DNA of 64,000 nucleotides from Fimbriimonas ginsengisoli (GCA_016179045.1 JACOSL010000022.1:35647-99646), one strand, 5' to 3'. Positions 25,231-34,877 are shown, counted from the first letter of the stretch. The notes: generated by a model not told the origin, from the sequence alone. A program made the numbers and translations.

Positions 25231-28200
25231 GCGTAAGACAAGGCGGGCGTCCGAGCGGGGACGAGAGTGGACACCCCTGGCTCCTGCATCGTCACCCCTA
25301 GCCACACGGGCGCCGATTCGATCGTGGCCGGATTGTGGGTAACCACGATGAACTGGGTAGAGGCGCTGAATTCGCTCAGGACCTCTGCGAAGCGCTCCAC
25401 GTTTCGCCCGTCGAGTGGTGCGTCGACTTCGTCGAGCACAACGAGGGGACTGGGCTTTACTCTGAGCAGTCCAAACAGGAATGCTATCGCGCACAGGGCC
25501 CTCTCGCCGCCGCTCAGCAATTCCAGCCGCTGAGGGCGCTTTCCGGGCAGTGTCAGGTCGATTTCGATTCCGCAATCCAGCACTTCGCCTGGATCGGTCA
25601 GGGTCAGCCGCCCTTCGCCCCCGCCAAAGAGCCTTTGGAACAGATCGGCGAACTCCACTTGAAGTCGCCCAAAGGTCTCGAGGAACCGGTCGCGAGTTAG
25701 TTGATCGAGCTCGCCGATGCTCGAGTGCAGTTGCGCGATGCTGCCAAGGATGTCTTGCCGCTGGCCGTCGAGGTCGTCGAACCGGGAGGTCAGCCGTTCG
25801 AAAGCGTCGATCGCCCCGAGGTTCACTTCGCCCATCGCCTTAAGCTCGCGTCGGAGTCGAGGCGCGAGCGACGCCGCATCGGATGGCAACTCGACGGTGG
25901 GCTCGCGGGCAAGGGCCTCGTCCTCGCCAATGCCATATTCCTCCAGCAGCCGCTCGGCCGCGGTGGCTCGCCGGCTTTCAGCCCGCGCCCGACCCAACTC
26001 CGCGGTGTGGGCGCTCTCGCTTGCGACCGTAGCCTGGTCGCGGGCCGCCCGTGCCTGTTCGGTCAGTTCGCCGCTGAGTCGCAAGCTCTCCGCCCGCCTG
26101 GTCTGCAATTCTGCCAGTTGACTGTCGGCTTCGGCGCGATTCACCGCCGCCTTGCGCGCGAGGTCGGTTTGGCGCGCGATTTCCTCACTGAGGCGCTCCT
26201 TCTCCGGCCCGAGCTTGGCGAGGCGGCGCTCGCGGTGGCTCTCGTCCTCCTGGGCTGCTTGGAGACGCCGGAGACAGGCCGCGGAGCGATCCTTCGCCTG
26301 CTGCAGCCTCGACTCCGCTTCCGCGATCCTTGCCGAGGCTTGCTCGATGTCGCTGTTCCCGGCGATGAGGGCTTGCAGTGCGTTATCGCGCACAGCTTGA
26401 AGGCCCGGGAGATCGGGCGACAGGGGAAGGCCCTCGGGATTCTTCTCAAGGCCGGCAAATTCGGCGGTGAGCCGGACATGCTCCTTCTTGGTGGCGGCAA
26501 GTTCGTGCTCGATGGCGCGCAAGTAGCCTCTCGCTTCGTCCAGCATCGCCCGAGCCTGCACTTCGTTAAGGCGAAGGGCGGCTTGGCGAACGGCAAGGGC
26601 CTCTGCTTCGGCGACGCGTGCGAGTTCACCGTCCTCCAGCTCCGTGATCGCATTCGCGAGGTCCGTCGCCGTGGATCCCAGGCCTTCTAACTCGGCACGG
26701 CGTCGGATGAAGCCGCCTCCTTGCCCGTTGGTTCGCCCCCCGGTTCGCGCGCCGCTGGCGAAGACCACCTCGCCTTCGAGCGTCACGGCTCGGTCCCATT
26801 CACCTGACCGTACGACTCGGTTCGCCGCCTTGGCATCCTGCACGATGGCGACCGAGCCGAGCAGCTCCTCGAAGATCGCGCGATGCTCTTCTGCAAAAGT
26901 CACGAGATCGCTTGCCCGCCCGATGAGGCCATCTCCCGGCTTGATATCTGCCCGCGCCAGGCCACGCCGATAAGCGCGCGGGTGGAACGTGGCGCGCCCC
27001 TTGCGGTGCTGCGTCAGCCAAGCAATGCCGCTGCTTGCAGCTTCCTCCGATTCCACGATCAGATCGTTCGCGGAGCTTCCGAGCGCGATTTCGATGGCGA
27101 TTGCTAGCTCGGCGGGCGCCTGAACGTAGTCCGCGATAGCACTGTAGCGGTGAGTCAGTTCCCCTCTCCCTGCTGCCGCGATGACCTCCTTGGGGCCCTG
27201 GCTTAACCCCTCGTGCGCTTCGAGAGTCGCCTCCATGCCGCGGATTCGACCATCGAGGGCGGACTTCTCGGCGAGTAGGTCCAGACGTTGGGTCGTCGAT
27301 TCATCCGCTAGCTTGCCAAGTTCGGCCCGCGCCTGTTCAAGGGTAGCCGTCTCCATGAGGACCTCCGCAACCCGTGATTGGGCCCCGTCCAATTGGGATC
27401 GCGCTTCCGTCAGGGCCTTGTCCAATTCAGGCATTGCCCGGTCGATGCCGGCGAGTTCCTGACGAATTTCCTGTGCTCGCTTAGTTCGATGCCGGGCCTC
27501 GACCTCGGCCTGAAGCCTCTTTGCGTGAGTCTGTCTAGCCGCCACGAGTTCGGCCTCAGCCGTCTCGAGGGCACGGCTCAGGGCTTCGGCTTGTCCCTTC
27601 GCGCCCGCCGATTCGAGCCGAATCCGTTCGAGCGCGAGGCCCGCCTGTTCGACTTCTGCTTCGAGCGCGTCCAATTCGGTCTGGGTCGTCCGCAGGCGCT
27701 CCGCGCCGGCTGCGCCCGCCTCGGAAAGCGTGACGCCCGCTTCGACCAGGCTCCTCACGCGCTCTTCTACGACCCGCATTTCGGCTTGGCAGCGCTCGAT
27801 CGAGGTGATTGCATCCTGGCGGGCCTGGCGTGCTCGTTCTGCCTCGGTCTCGAGCTTTGCGAGGCTTTCGACGTGTTTCTTGGCCTGCGCATCCAAGCTC
27901 GCGGCGCGCCCGGAATGTTCGCGAGCCTGCCGCGCAGCCCCGCGCGCCCGCTCATCGCAAGCCCGCATCTCCTTGGTGGCGGAGGCGAGTTCCCGAATCA
28001 ACAGCCCGCTCTCAATCGTTCGGAGCGCATCTTGAGTAACCCGGTAGCGGGCGGCAACCTCGGCTTCTTCCCGCAGAGGCTCTCGCTGGACCTCCAGCTC
28101 CCGAAGGATGTCGTCGACGCGCGTCAGGTGCTCCCGTGCGGAGGCCATTCGTCGTTGCGCCTCGAGCTTGCGGGCTCGATAGCGCTGAACCCCCGCCGCT

Positions 28201-28688
28201 TCGTCGACCCACGCCCTCCGATCCTCGGGCGAGGCGGAGATCGCCTGGTCGATTTCTCTTTGGCCAACAATCGCGTAGCCTGCGCGCCCGAGGCCGCTGT
28301 CGGCAAGCAATTCGTGCACGTCCTTGAGGCGGCAAGGCTGGCGATTGATCAGGTATTCGCTTTCGCCCGCGCGGTTGAGCCGCCTCGTCACGGCAACCTC
28401 GGGGGCGTCGAGGGGCAGGGCGCCGTCCTCGTTATCGAAGAGCAGGGAGACCTCGGTGAACCCAACCGGCTTTCGCTGCGAGCTGCCGTTGAAGATCACG
28501 TCTTGGCCAAGTTGAGCCCGAAGTTGGCGCGCGCTTCCTTCGCCAAGACCCCATAGGATCGCATCGACCAGGTTGGACTTCCCGCAGCCGTTTGGACCGA
28601 CGACCGCCACCACGCCGCCATCGAGCGAGAACTCGGTTCGCTCGGCGAAGGTCTTGAATCCAAATATGCGGACGCGTTTGAGTCTCAT
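25227..28688 (-). CDS. smc: Chromosome segregation protein SMC
   Basis: This 1153-residue SMC has Walker A GPNGCGKSNLVDAI (about 32-45), two long coiled coils (about 165-505 and 660-985), a hinge (about 510-650) and the C-terminal head with LSGGERALCAIAFLFGLL and the Walker B LVVLDEVDAPLD. I prefer the ATG at 28688 (MRLKRVRIFGFKTFAE); the ORF start at 28697 is a TTG three codons earlier. SMC condenses and segregates DNA with ScpAB, which are not in this window. Its stop overlaps that of the preceding convergent gene by four bases. Confidence 0.96.
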   Translation of the reverse strand: MRLKRVRIFGFKTFAERTEFSLDGGVVAVVGPNGCGKSNLVDAILWGLGEGSARQLRAQLGQDVIFNGSSQRKPVGFTEVSLLFDNEDGALPLDAPEVAVTRRLNRAGESEYLINRQPCRLKDVHELLADSGLGRAGYAIVGQREIDQAISASPEDRRAWVDEAAGVQRYRARKLEAQRRMASAREHLTRVDDILRELEVQREPLREEAEVAARYRVTQDALRTIESGLLIRELASATKEMRACDERARGAARQAREHSGRAASLDAQAKKHVESLAKLETEAERARQARQDAITSIERCQAEMRVVEERVRSLVEAGVTLSEAGAAGAERLRTTQTELDALEAEVEQAGLALERIRLESAGAKGQAEALSRALETAEAELVAARQTHAKRLQAEVEARHRTKRAQEIRQELAGIDRAMPELDKALTEARSQLDGAQSRVAEVLMETATLEQARAELGKLADESTTQRLDLLAEKSALDGRIRGMEATLEAHEGLSQGPKEVIAAAGRGELTHRYSAIADYVQAPAELAIAIEIALGSSANDLIVESEEAASSGIAWLTQHRKGRATFHPRAYRRGLARADIKPGDGLIGRASDLVTFAEEHRAIFEELLGSVAIVQDAKAANRVVRSGEWDRAVTLEGEVVFASGARTGGRTNGQGGGFIRRRAELEGLGSTATDLANAITELEDGELARVAEAEALAVRQAALRLNEVQARAMLDEARGYLRAIEHELAATKKEHVRLTAEFAGLEKNPEGLPLSPDLPGLQAVRDNALQALIAGNSDIEQASARIAEAESRLQQAKDRSAACLRRLQAAQEDESHRERRLAKLGPEKERLSEEIARQTDLARKAAVNRAEADSQLAELQTRRAESLRLSGELTEQARAARDQATVASESAHTAELGRARAESRRATAAERLLEEYGIGEDEALAREPTVELPSDAASLAPRLRRELKAMGEVNLGAIDAFERLTSRFDDLDGQRQDILGSIAQLHSSIGELDQLTRDRFLETFGRLQVEFADLFQRLFGGGEGRLTLTDPGEVLDCGIEIDLTLPGKRPQRLELLSGGERALCAIAFLFGLLRVKPSPLVVLDEVDAPLDGRNVERFAEVLSEFSASTQFIVVTHNPATIESAPVWLGVTMQEPGVSTLVPARTPALSYA

Positions 28689-28847
28689 TGACGGCAAGGG
28701 CCCAGGATGCCCAGGACCCCTGACTCAGATACGAACGAAGGATGGCTAAGGCCGCGCCGAATTGCCCGAAACCAGCCACGGCACGCAGCCGTCAATCGCT
28801 TGTCGCAACGAGCGGAATTAAAAACGCCGGCGGCAGGAGGGATAAGG

Positions 28848-29390
28848 ATGAAAATTCACGCTATTGCCGCCGCCGCGGCCATATTCGGCGTTTTGCAGGG
28901 TGCGTTCGCCCTGGGTGTGGGCCCTGTCGGCGGCAACGCTTACGTGACGATCGTAGGCGCGACGTCGGGCAAGTTCAAAGGGGAAGGCGGATCGCGCAAT
29001 CCGGACGCAGCCGAAATTCTTTCGGTCTCATATGAACTCAGGTCGCCCCGTGACCTGGCGACCGGCCAAGCGTCGGGCAAGCGCCAACACCAACCGCTCA
29101 AGATCGTGAAGGAATGGGGTGCGATGTCGCCCCAGATCATGCAAGCACTGGTGACGAACGAAGTGCTCAAGGCGGTTGTGATCGAGCAATGGCGGCCTGC
29201 CACCGCGGGTGGCAGCTCCACCCTGCATGGCACGATCATCCTGACCGATGCCACGGTGTCGGACGTCAGGCTGTTTGGCAAAGAGGACGGCACGATCTAC
29301 GAGGAGGTCTCCTTCACGTTCCAGAAGATCTCTTGGAATCATGCCCTTGGCAAGACGTCGGCAACGGATAACTGGGTCAACAGCCGCTAA
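28848..29390 (+). CDS. Hcp-like protein (type VI tube family) with a signal peptide
   Basis: 180 residues from the ATG at 28848, preceded by a good ribosome site (GGAGGGATAAGG). Residues 1-22 are a typical Sec signal peptide (MKIHAIAAAAAIFGVLQGAFA). The rest matches the Hcp tube-protein pattern: ILSVSYELRSPRDLATGQASGKRQHQPLKIVKEW (in pieces) then SPQIMQALVTNEVLKAVVIEQW, GTIILTDATVSDVRL, YEEVSFTFQKISWNH and TDNW at the end. True T6SS Hcp is not Sec-exported, and no other T6SS gene is present here. It is therefore more likely a free extracytoplasmic Hcp-fold protein. It is followed by the S15 hydrolase gene. Confidence 0.82.
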   Translation: MKIHAIAAAAAIFGVLQGAFALGVGPVGGNAYVTIVGATSGKFKGEGGSRNPDAAEILSVSYELRSPRDLATGQASGKRQHQPLKIVKEWGAMSPQIMQALVTNEVLKAVVIEQWRPATAGGSSTLHGTIILTDATVSDVRLFGKEDGTIYEEVSFTFQKISWNHALGKTSATDNWVNSR

Positions 29391-29504
29391 GGTAAGACGA
29401 TGCTGAGGAATGCGCGCCGGGCGGCAATGGAGCCCTCCGGCGCGAGGTCATGTTGCCTGGGTCCGCGCAACCCGGCGGGGCAAGGTTGGGTATTCAACCC
29501 CGGT

Positions 29505-31835
29505 ATGTCACGCCAAGCCGCTTGCCTCCTCCTCGGCGTCGTTCTCTGCGCCGCGCAAGCCGACCCCATCCGCATCAACTACCGCCTCGGCGGCGGGAAG
29601 ATCGGAACAAACACCTACGACGCGAGGGCCGACGGCTCCTTTGAGTCCACAACCGAGCTGGATGTTGGCTTCAAGATCGCCAGCAAGCTGACCGGCTGGT
29701 TTTCTGGCGGCAAGCTCGTTTCGTACACGCTGGAGGAGCAAACCCCTCAGGGCGCCTCCACCGTCACATTCGCGGATGGCAAGGCGAAGCTCGTTGCGGG
29801 TGGCAAGCACCTTGATCGCGAGGTGAAGGGTGTCGGCGAAGCCCTATTCGCAAACTATCATCCACAGGTTTCAGCCCAGCTCGTGGCTCAGGCATCCAAG
29901 TCGACCGAGCTGGTCGAGTTCAGTACCCTTTTCATAGACGGGGCGGTAGTACGCCCGCTGAAGGCGAAGTCCGAGCCCGGCCCAGCGCTAGTGCACAACG
30001 GCCGCGCGATCCAGCTAACCAGGGTTCTGGTGAGCCTCGGACCGCTCGACCTCCACTTTGCCACCGACCGGGAAGGCCGCATCGTCGGCATCTCGGCGCC
30101 ATCCCAGAAACTGATTGCGGAAGCCGAGGGCTTCGAGGGCGTGTTCGTCGACCCGCTCGCCGCCTATCCAGAGTTGAGCCAGCCCACGCACGCGGTCCAG
30201 ACCTTGCGAGGCGCTCGCATCAAGATGCGCGACGGCATCGAGCTGGCGCACGACCTCGTGCGTCCGGCGGGCGACGGCCACTGGCCCACCATTCTCGTCC
30301 GCACTCCATATGGCAAGCTGCTGGCCCAATTGCAAGGCGAATTCTGGGCTAAGCGAGGCTACGCGTTCATCGCCCAGGACTGTCGCGGAAGGGAAGAGAG
30401 CGCTGGCGAGTGGGACCCGTGCGTGCGCGAGGGCCGCGACGGCTACGACACCATCGAATGGATCGCAAAGCAGCCTTGGTCGGACGGCAAAGTCGGCATG
30501 ATCGGCGGCAGCTACGGCGGGCTCGTGCAGTGGGCGGCCGCAGTCGAGCAGCCCCCCGCGCTCAAGTGCATCGTTCCGCAGGTCTCGCCCCCCGACGCGA
30601 TGCGCAACATGCCCTACGACAACGGAGTGCCCATGCTGCTCGGGGCGATGTGGTGGGACAACCTGGTGCGCGACCAGAACACTCATATGGAAGACGCGGG
30701 CAAGCCGCCCCCCCACGGTGCGCGCCTGACCGAACTGCCGCTGCTGGGGCTTGACGAGAAGGTGATGGGACGTCCCATGCCCCATTTCCGAACGTGGCTC
30801 AAGCGAGAGACTTACGCCGATTGGGCGGGCTTCGACTACCTGAAGGACGTTCCCAAGGTGACGATTCCGGTGCTCCACATAAGCGGCTGGTGGGACGGGG
30901 ACGAAATCGGGACCCAGCTAAACTGGTCGCTCTCGCGCGAGGCGGGTAAGACGAACCAATGGCTGATCTACGGGCCGTGGCCGCATGCATTCAACTCAGT
31001 CTCGCGGTTGGGCGATGTGGACTACGGGCCGACCGCCATCCTAGAGCTGGACTCGGTCTTTCTCCGCTGGTTCGACACGTGGCTCAAGGACAAGCCGGCA
31101 GGGTTCGATCGGCAGCCCAAGGTTCGCGCCTTCTTGACCGGCGAGAACCGCTGGCATGACCTGGCCGATTGGCCCGATGCGAGCGCGGAGGCTCCACGTA
31201 CGCTCTTCTTAAGCTCAGACCGCCTGGCTGCAGGCGCGTTTGGGGGCGGGAAGCTGGTGGAGCAGCCCGCCGCCGGTCAGGCGCCGGATGGCTACAGCTA
31301 CGATCCGGGTTCGGTCAAGGTTCCTAAGTCTGTCGTGGAGGGCAACCCGGTGGACGACGACCTGCGGCTTCACCTCGCGACCGACAAGAGCGATTACCTC
31401 GTGTACAAGACCGAGCGCCTTGCCGCCCCTCTGACGGTGGCGGCCCCAATCGCCCTCGATCTGTTCTTCTCGACCACGGCCACCGACACCGATTTCTTCG
31501 CCTTCCTCGCCGACGAGGACGAGCTCGGAAGGATGCACTTCATCGGCCAGCCGGGCAAGATTCGGGGCTCCTACCTAGCGTCGCTGGATCGTCGCGAGCC
31601 GCTCGTGCCGGGCAAGGAGTACAGGGCCACCATCCAGCTGTGGGACACGGCTCATCGGTTCGCGCCCGGCCACCGCATGGTGCTCGTGGTTGTGAGCCAG
31701 ATGTTTCCCGCCTACGCCCGAAACCTGAACGTGTTCCAGCCACTGGCGACGGGAACTAAGATGGCGGTGGCGCGGCAGACGATCTATCACGATGCGCTTC
31801 GGCCGTCGGCACTGCATTTCTGGTCCCTGAAGTAG
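29505..31835 (+). CDS. CocE/NonD-type serine hydrolase (peptidase S15 family), exported
   Basis: 776 residues from the ATG at 29505, giving a signal peptide (MSRQAACLLLGVVLCAAQA). An N-terminal ~210-residue beta region of unknown type precedes the alpha/beta-hydrolase core (about 225-520). The core carries the nucleophile elbow GGSYGG (about residues 334-339). The C-terminal X-Pro dipeptidyl-peptidase jellyroll domain starts near residue 560 and ends with PGHRMVLVVVSQMFPAYARN. Members hydrolyse esters, amides or X-Pro peptides; the substrate here is not predictable. The fused N-terminal domain is unusual. It follows the Hcp-like gene with about 115 bases between. Confidence 0.9.
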   Translation: MSRQAACLLLGVVLCAAQADPIRINYRLGGGKIGTNTYDARADGSFESTTELDVGFKIASKLTGWFSGGKLVSYTLEEQTPQGASTVTFADGKAKLVAGGKHLDREVKGVGEALFANYHPQVSAQLVAQASKSTELVEFSTLFIDGAVVRPLKAKSEPGPALVHNGRAIQLTRVLVSLGPLDLHFATDREGRIVGISAPSQKLIAEAEGFEGVFVDPLAAYPELSQPTHAVQTLRGARIKMRDGIELAHDLVRPAGDGHWPTILVRTPYGKLLAQLQGEFWAKRGYAFIAQDCRGREESAGEWDPCVREGRDGYDTIEWIAKQPWSDGKVGMIGGSYGGLVQWAAAVEQPPALKCIVPQVSPPDAMRNMPYDNGVPMLLGAMWWDNLVRDQNTHMEDAGKPPPHGARLTELPLLGLDEKVMGRPMPHFRTWLKRETYADWAGFDYLKDVPKVTIPVLHISGWWDGDEIGTQLNWSLSREAGKTNQWLIYGPWPHAFNSVSRLGDVDYGPTAILELDSVFLRWFDTWLKDKPAGFDRQPKVRAFLTGENRWHDLADWPDASAEAPRTLFLSSDRLAAGAFGGGKLVEQPAAGQAPDGYSYDPGSVKVPKSVVEGNPVDDDLRLHLATDKSDYLVYKTERLAAPLTVAAPIALDLFFSTTATDTDFFAFLADEDELGRMHFIGQPGKIRGSYLASLDRREPLVPGKEYRATIQLWDTAHRFAPGHRMVLVVVSQMFPAYARNLNVFQPLATGTKMAVARQTIYHDALRPSALHFWSLK

Positions 31836-31909
31836 GCTCGGGCTTGCATTTGAGCGCATTTCGTTGAACGAACTTCGCTGGCCGCGTCACTCAGGTAGCG
31901 AGGCAGAAT

Positions 31910-32449
31910 ATGCAGGCTGCACGAGAGCTAACGATGGCCAACCAGGCGCTCGACATCTGCCAGATCGCCCGCGACCACTACGACGCGGTTTATCGCTTCT
32001 GCGCGCGCCGGATCGGCGTGGAGCACGCCGCCGACCTCGCGCAAGAGACGTTCCTAACCGCCCAGCGCGCCCTTGGGCGCTACGAGGGCCGGTCGGAACT
32101 GAAGATCTGGCTGTTCGGAATCGCCCATAACGAGTGCAGGCGGATGGCCAGGGACCGGAGGCTGAAACCCACGCCGATGCAGCTCGACGAAGCGCCCGAT
32201 GGGCAAGACGCCGAGCAAACCCTTATCGACCGCGAGGCGCTGAGATGCGCGCTCGACCGGCTCAGCCCAGAACATCGGCAGGTGGTGCTCCTGCGCGAGG
32301 TTGAAGGCCTGAGCTATGAGGAGGCGGGGAAGGTGCTCGGAATCCCGGAAGGGACCGTGAAATCCCGCCTCCACCATGCGTTTCTGCTACTGCGCAAGTC
32401 GCTCTCCGACTTGCCACCGACGACGGTGCGCGAGGAAACAAGAAGATGA
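31910..32449 (+). CDS. ECF-type RNA polymerase sigma factor (second)
   Basis: 179 residues with sigma2 (EHAADLAQETFLTAQRALGRY, split; ELKIWLFGIAHNECRRMARD) and sigma4 (LSPEHRQVVLLREVEGLSYEEAGKVLGIPEGTVKSRLHHA, in pieces). The ATG at 31910 follows a GCGAGG ribosome-site-like sequence. Its TGA overlaps the ATG of the next gene (ATGA), tying it to a membrane anti-sigma protein. Confidence 0.92.
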   Translation: MQAARELTMANQALDICQIARDHYDAVYRFCARRIGVEHAADLAQETFLTAQRALGRYEGRSELKIWLFGIAHNECRRMARDRRLKPTPMQLDEAPDGQDAEQTLIDREALRCALDRLSPEHRQVVLLREVEGLSYEEAGKVLGIPEGTVKSRLHHAFLLLRKSLSDLPPTTVREETRR

Positions 32450-33912
32450 AAAGCATCCGCGACGATCTGAAGGCGTATCTGGACGGCGAGCTTAGCGCCG
32501 CTCGCGCGAACGAAGTCGAAGCCGCCCTGGCGCAGGACGATGAGCTTCGCCGCGAAGCGGAGGCGTACCGCCAGATTTCGGGGTCGGTGAAGACGTTGGC
32601 TTTCAGTCCCGAGCCGATGGGGCTCGAGCGCACGCTGGGGGCATTGAGCTCGGCTTCGGGGGCAGGCTCGGGCGCGAAGCGCCGCTATCCGTGGGTGCTT
32701 GCGTTAGGTGCGGGACTTGCCGTCATTCTTGGCGTCCAGCTGTTCTTCCCGGTGTTCGCTCAATCGAAGGAAGCGGCTAAGGCGTCCTCGGAACTCATGA
32801 TGGCCGGTCGAGAAAGGTCGGACCAACAGGCGGCCCAGTCGCCGCACTACTTCGGAGCGGATGATCCCGGCAAGGGCGTGAAGCTCATGGACACCAAGGA
32901 GGCGGGCGCCAAGCCGCGACGCAAGATCGACACGGGTCCCAGCGATGAATTGGGGTCACAAGCACCCGCCTCAGGTCTGTCAAGGGGCGGGGCTCCCGAT
33001 TATTCCGGCAAAGTCGAAACCCAGCCGCTGACCCGCGAAGCTGCTCCCAAGGCCGTGGCCGCCGAGGGCGGGGGGATGGCAGGCATGGGGCGAGGCGCTC
33101 CAGAGCCGACCGCCCAGCAAGCGGACATGGCTGCGGTAGCTGCGCCGTTAGCCAAGACGGCGAAGCCCGGAACTGAGGCAACCAACAGGAGCGCCAAAGC
33201 GGCGGCGGTGGGCTCAAGCAACTTCGGTGCGGCAGCCCCGGCACGGCTCGTCATCACCAGGGCCGACCTCGCTCTGATCGTGAAGGACGTGCCCGCCGCG
33301 CGCGACGAGGCGGATCGCATCGCCCGGCAGGTTGGCGGCTTTACCGAGCGCGGCGACTTGCAGACGGGCAAAGAAGGCGCGTCTTTGGCGAGCCTGCGAC
33401 TGCGCGTGCCCACCGATCGATATGAGAACGTTATGACTCGCGTGAAGAAGCTGGGCGAGGTGGTTCACGAAAGCTCGTCCGGCGAGGACGTGACCACGCG
33501 CGTCGCCGACACCGAGGCGCGCTCCAAGACGCTCAAGGCTGAAGAAATCCAATATCGCGCTTTGCTCCAGCGCGCGAACCGCATCTCCGATGTGATCGAA
33601 GTCCGCGACAAAATCAGCGAGGTGCGGCAGCAGATCGAAAGCCTGGATGCGACGGCCAAGAGTCTGCGCGGTCTCTCCGAACTGGCGACGATCGAGCTTT
33701 CACTTTCGACGAAGGCGCCGGAGCCGCATAAGACTCCGGCCGCCGGATGGTTCCAGCAGACGTGGGGCGATGCGAGCGGCAGCTTCGTGAGCGCATGCCA
33801 AAGCCTCGCCTCCATCGGCATCTACGTGCTTACATTCCTGCCGATCTGGGGCCCGCTCGCGCTGCTCTGCTGGTGGGGCTGGCGCACGTCGCGGCCTGTG
33901 TATCGCTATTAG
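32446..33912 (+). CDS. Fused anti-sigma / DUF4349 membrane protein
   Basis: This 488-residue protein has three parts. The N-terminal anti-sigma-like helices (MKSIRDDLKAYLDGELSAAR; about 1-55) carry no HxxxCxxC, so they are not of the ZAS type. A first membrane helix (about 79-98) is followed by a low-complexity Ala/Gly/Pro-rich linker (about 105-262). A DUF4349 domain with a coiled coil (ITRADLALIVKDVPAARDEAD to ELATIELSLSTKAPEP, about 266-425) ends with a C-terminal membrane helix (about 445-475). DUF4349 proteins are otherwise usually separate lipoproteins or membrane proteins. The product probably senses envelope state and controls the ECF factor it is coupled to. Confidence 0.85.
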   Translation: MKSIRDDLKAYLDGELSAARANEVEAALAQDDELRREAEAYRQISGSVKTLAFSPEPMGLERTLGALSSASGAGSGAKRRYPWVLALGAGLAVILGVQLFFPVFAQSKEAAKASSELMMAGRERSDQQAAQSPHYFGADDPGKGVKLMDTKEAGAKPRRKIDTGPSDELGSQAPASGLSRGGAPDYSGKVETQPLTREAAPKAVAAEGGGMAGMGRGAPEPTAQQADMAAVAAPLAKTAKPGTEATNRSAKAAAVGSSNFGAAAPARLVITRADLALIVKDVPAARDEADRIARQVGGFTERGDLQTGKEGASLASLRLRVPTDRYENVMTRVKKLGEVVHESSSGEDVTTRVADTEARSKTLKAEEIQYRALLQRANRISDVIEVRDKISEVRQQIESLDATAKSLRGLSELATIELSLSTKAPEPHKTPAAGWFQQTWGDASGSFVSACQSLASIGIYVLTFLPIWGPLALLCWWGWRTSRPVYRY

Positions 33913-34325
33913 GAGCGGAGCATTGCGTGGCTCTGCAATGGCTTTGCGATGGCTTTTCGTGGTCGTCGGGCCGTTCCGCGGGCACGACGGAGCATGCCCC
34001 TCCCCATCTTCCCCTTGCCGTGCAGGGGGAAGTCGACCGAAGGCTTGATGGAGGTCGGAATGGGGTGCTCCCGCCGCGTGGCGCAAAGCCCGCGTCCGCC
34101 TCCACCCAGTCTGGGGCCGACCTGGCCTAGGGCGAACGAGCCCTCCCCCGCACCGCAGGGGAGGGAAGACTCGATGAATTCCCCGATTTGCTTCTGGTCG
34201 TGCCGATGCACCTCAACCCGGGGGCGGCGGCCAAGAGCGTGTGGCAACAGGAACGAGGGAGGAGCAGCTTCCCATCTTCCCCTTGCAGATCAGGCGTCGT
34301 GCAGTCTCCCGTATACTCGCCCTCC
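33913..34325. repeat. Non-coding stretch with hairpins and a direct repeat
   Basis: No gene is supported in these 413 bases; the ORFs that cross it have Arg/Gly/Pro-rich content typical of GC-rich non-coding DNA. It contains a 16-base direct repeat (CCCATCTTCCCCTTGC at 34003-34018 and 34271-34286). There is a hairpin of CCCCTTGC with GCAGGGGG near 34011-34029. An 8-bp stem hairpin lies at 34141-34165 (CCCTCCCC and GGGGAGGG around a 9-base loop). It looks like accumulated REP-type repeats between the DUF4349 gene and the PAP2 gene. Confidence 0.55.
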
Positions 34326-34877
34326 GTGGAGTGGATTCAGCGATGGGACAAGGCGGGCTTTCGGTTCCTCCACCAGGCTCTGCATCGGGACTGGCTCGAT
34401 CCGGTGTTCTGGGCGCTAAGCTACAGCGGCCTTGGCCAGGTGCAAGCGGTCGGCATCTTGCTTCTTGCGCTTTGGCCCAACACAAGGCGATGCGTGTTGC
34501 CTCTGCTCGCCTCGCTCGCCGTCTCCGGTTTGGCTCTCGTGCCCCTTGCCAAGACACTCGTTCCGCGCGACCGGCCGAGCCTGCTGCCCTGGGTCCACAC
34601 GCAAGAGCCGTTCCAGTTCCATAGCTTTCCGAGTGGGCACACGACGACCTCGTTTGCCATCGCGTTCGTGCTCCTCGCCGTGACCCGGGGAACCTCCAAG
34701 GCCTGGGTGGGCCCGTGGGCGCTGGTTTGGGCAACTCTCGTGGGAGTCAGCCGGTGCTATCGAGGGGTGCACTGGCCCACCGACGTGGTTGGAGGCGCGC
34801 TGCTAGGCTTGGCGGGGGCGTGCGTAGCGTTGCTCGTCTTTCCGCGAAGGGACCCCCAGCCCTCTGCTCAGGCGTAA
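34326..34877 (+). CDS. PAP2-family membrane phosphatase
   Basis: 183 residues from a GTG (VEWIQRWDKAGFRFLH); longer in-frame starts run into the repeat region. All three PAP2 motifs are present: KTLVPRDRP, PSGHTT and SRCYRGVHWPTD. Several membrane helices flank them. Such enzymes dephosphorylate lipid phosphates, for example undecaprenyl diphosphate or phosphatidate; the specific substrate is not resolvable. The 3' end overlaps sucC by ten bases, tail to tail. Confidence 0.9.
   Translation: MEWIQRWDKAGFRFLHQALHRDWLDPVFWALSYSGLGQVQAVGILLLALWPNTRRCVLPLLASLAVSGLALVPLAKTLVPRDRPSLLPWVHTQEPFQFHSFPSGHTTTSFAIAFVLLAVTRGTSKAWVGPWALVWATLVGVSRCYRGVHWPTDVVGGALLGLAGACVALLVFPRRDPQPSAQA

Noticed and set aside
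25701..28556. Two long plus-strand ORFs (329 and 392 aa) opposite smc
   Set aside because: Both lie entirely within smc in the opposite strand and have low-complexity shadow composition.
33909..34247. 112-aa minus-strand ORF in the repeat spacer
   Set aside because: Translates the repeat region; Arg/Gly/Pro-rich; no ribosome site or family.
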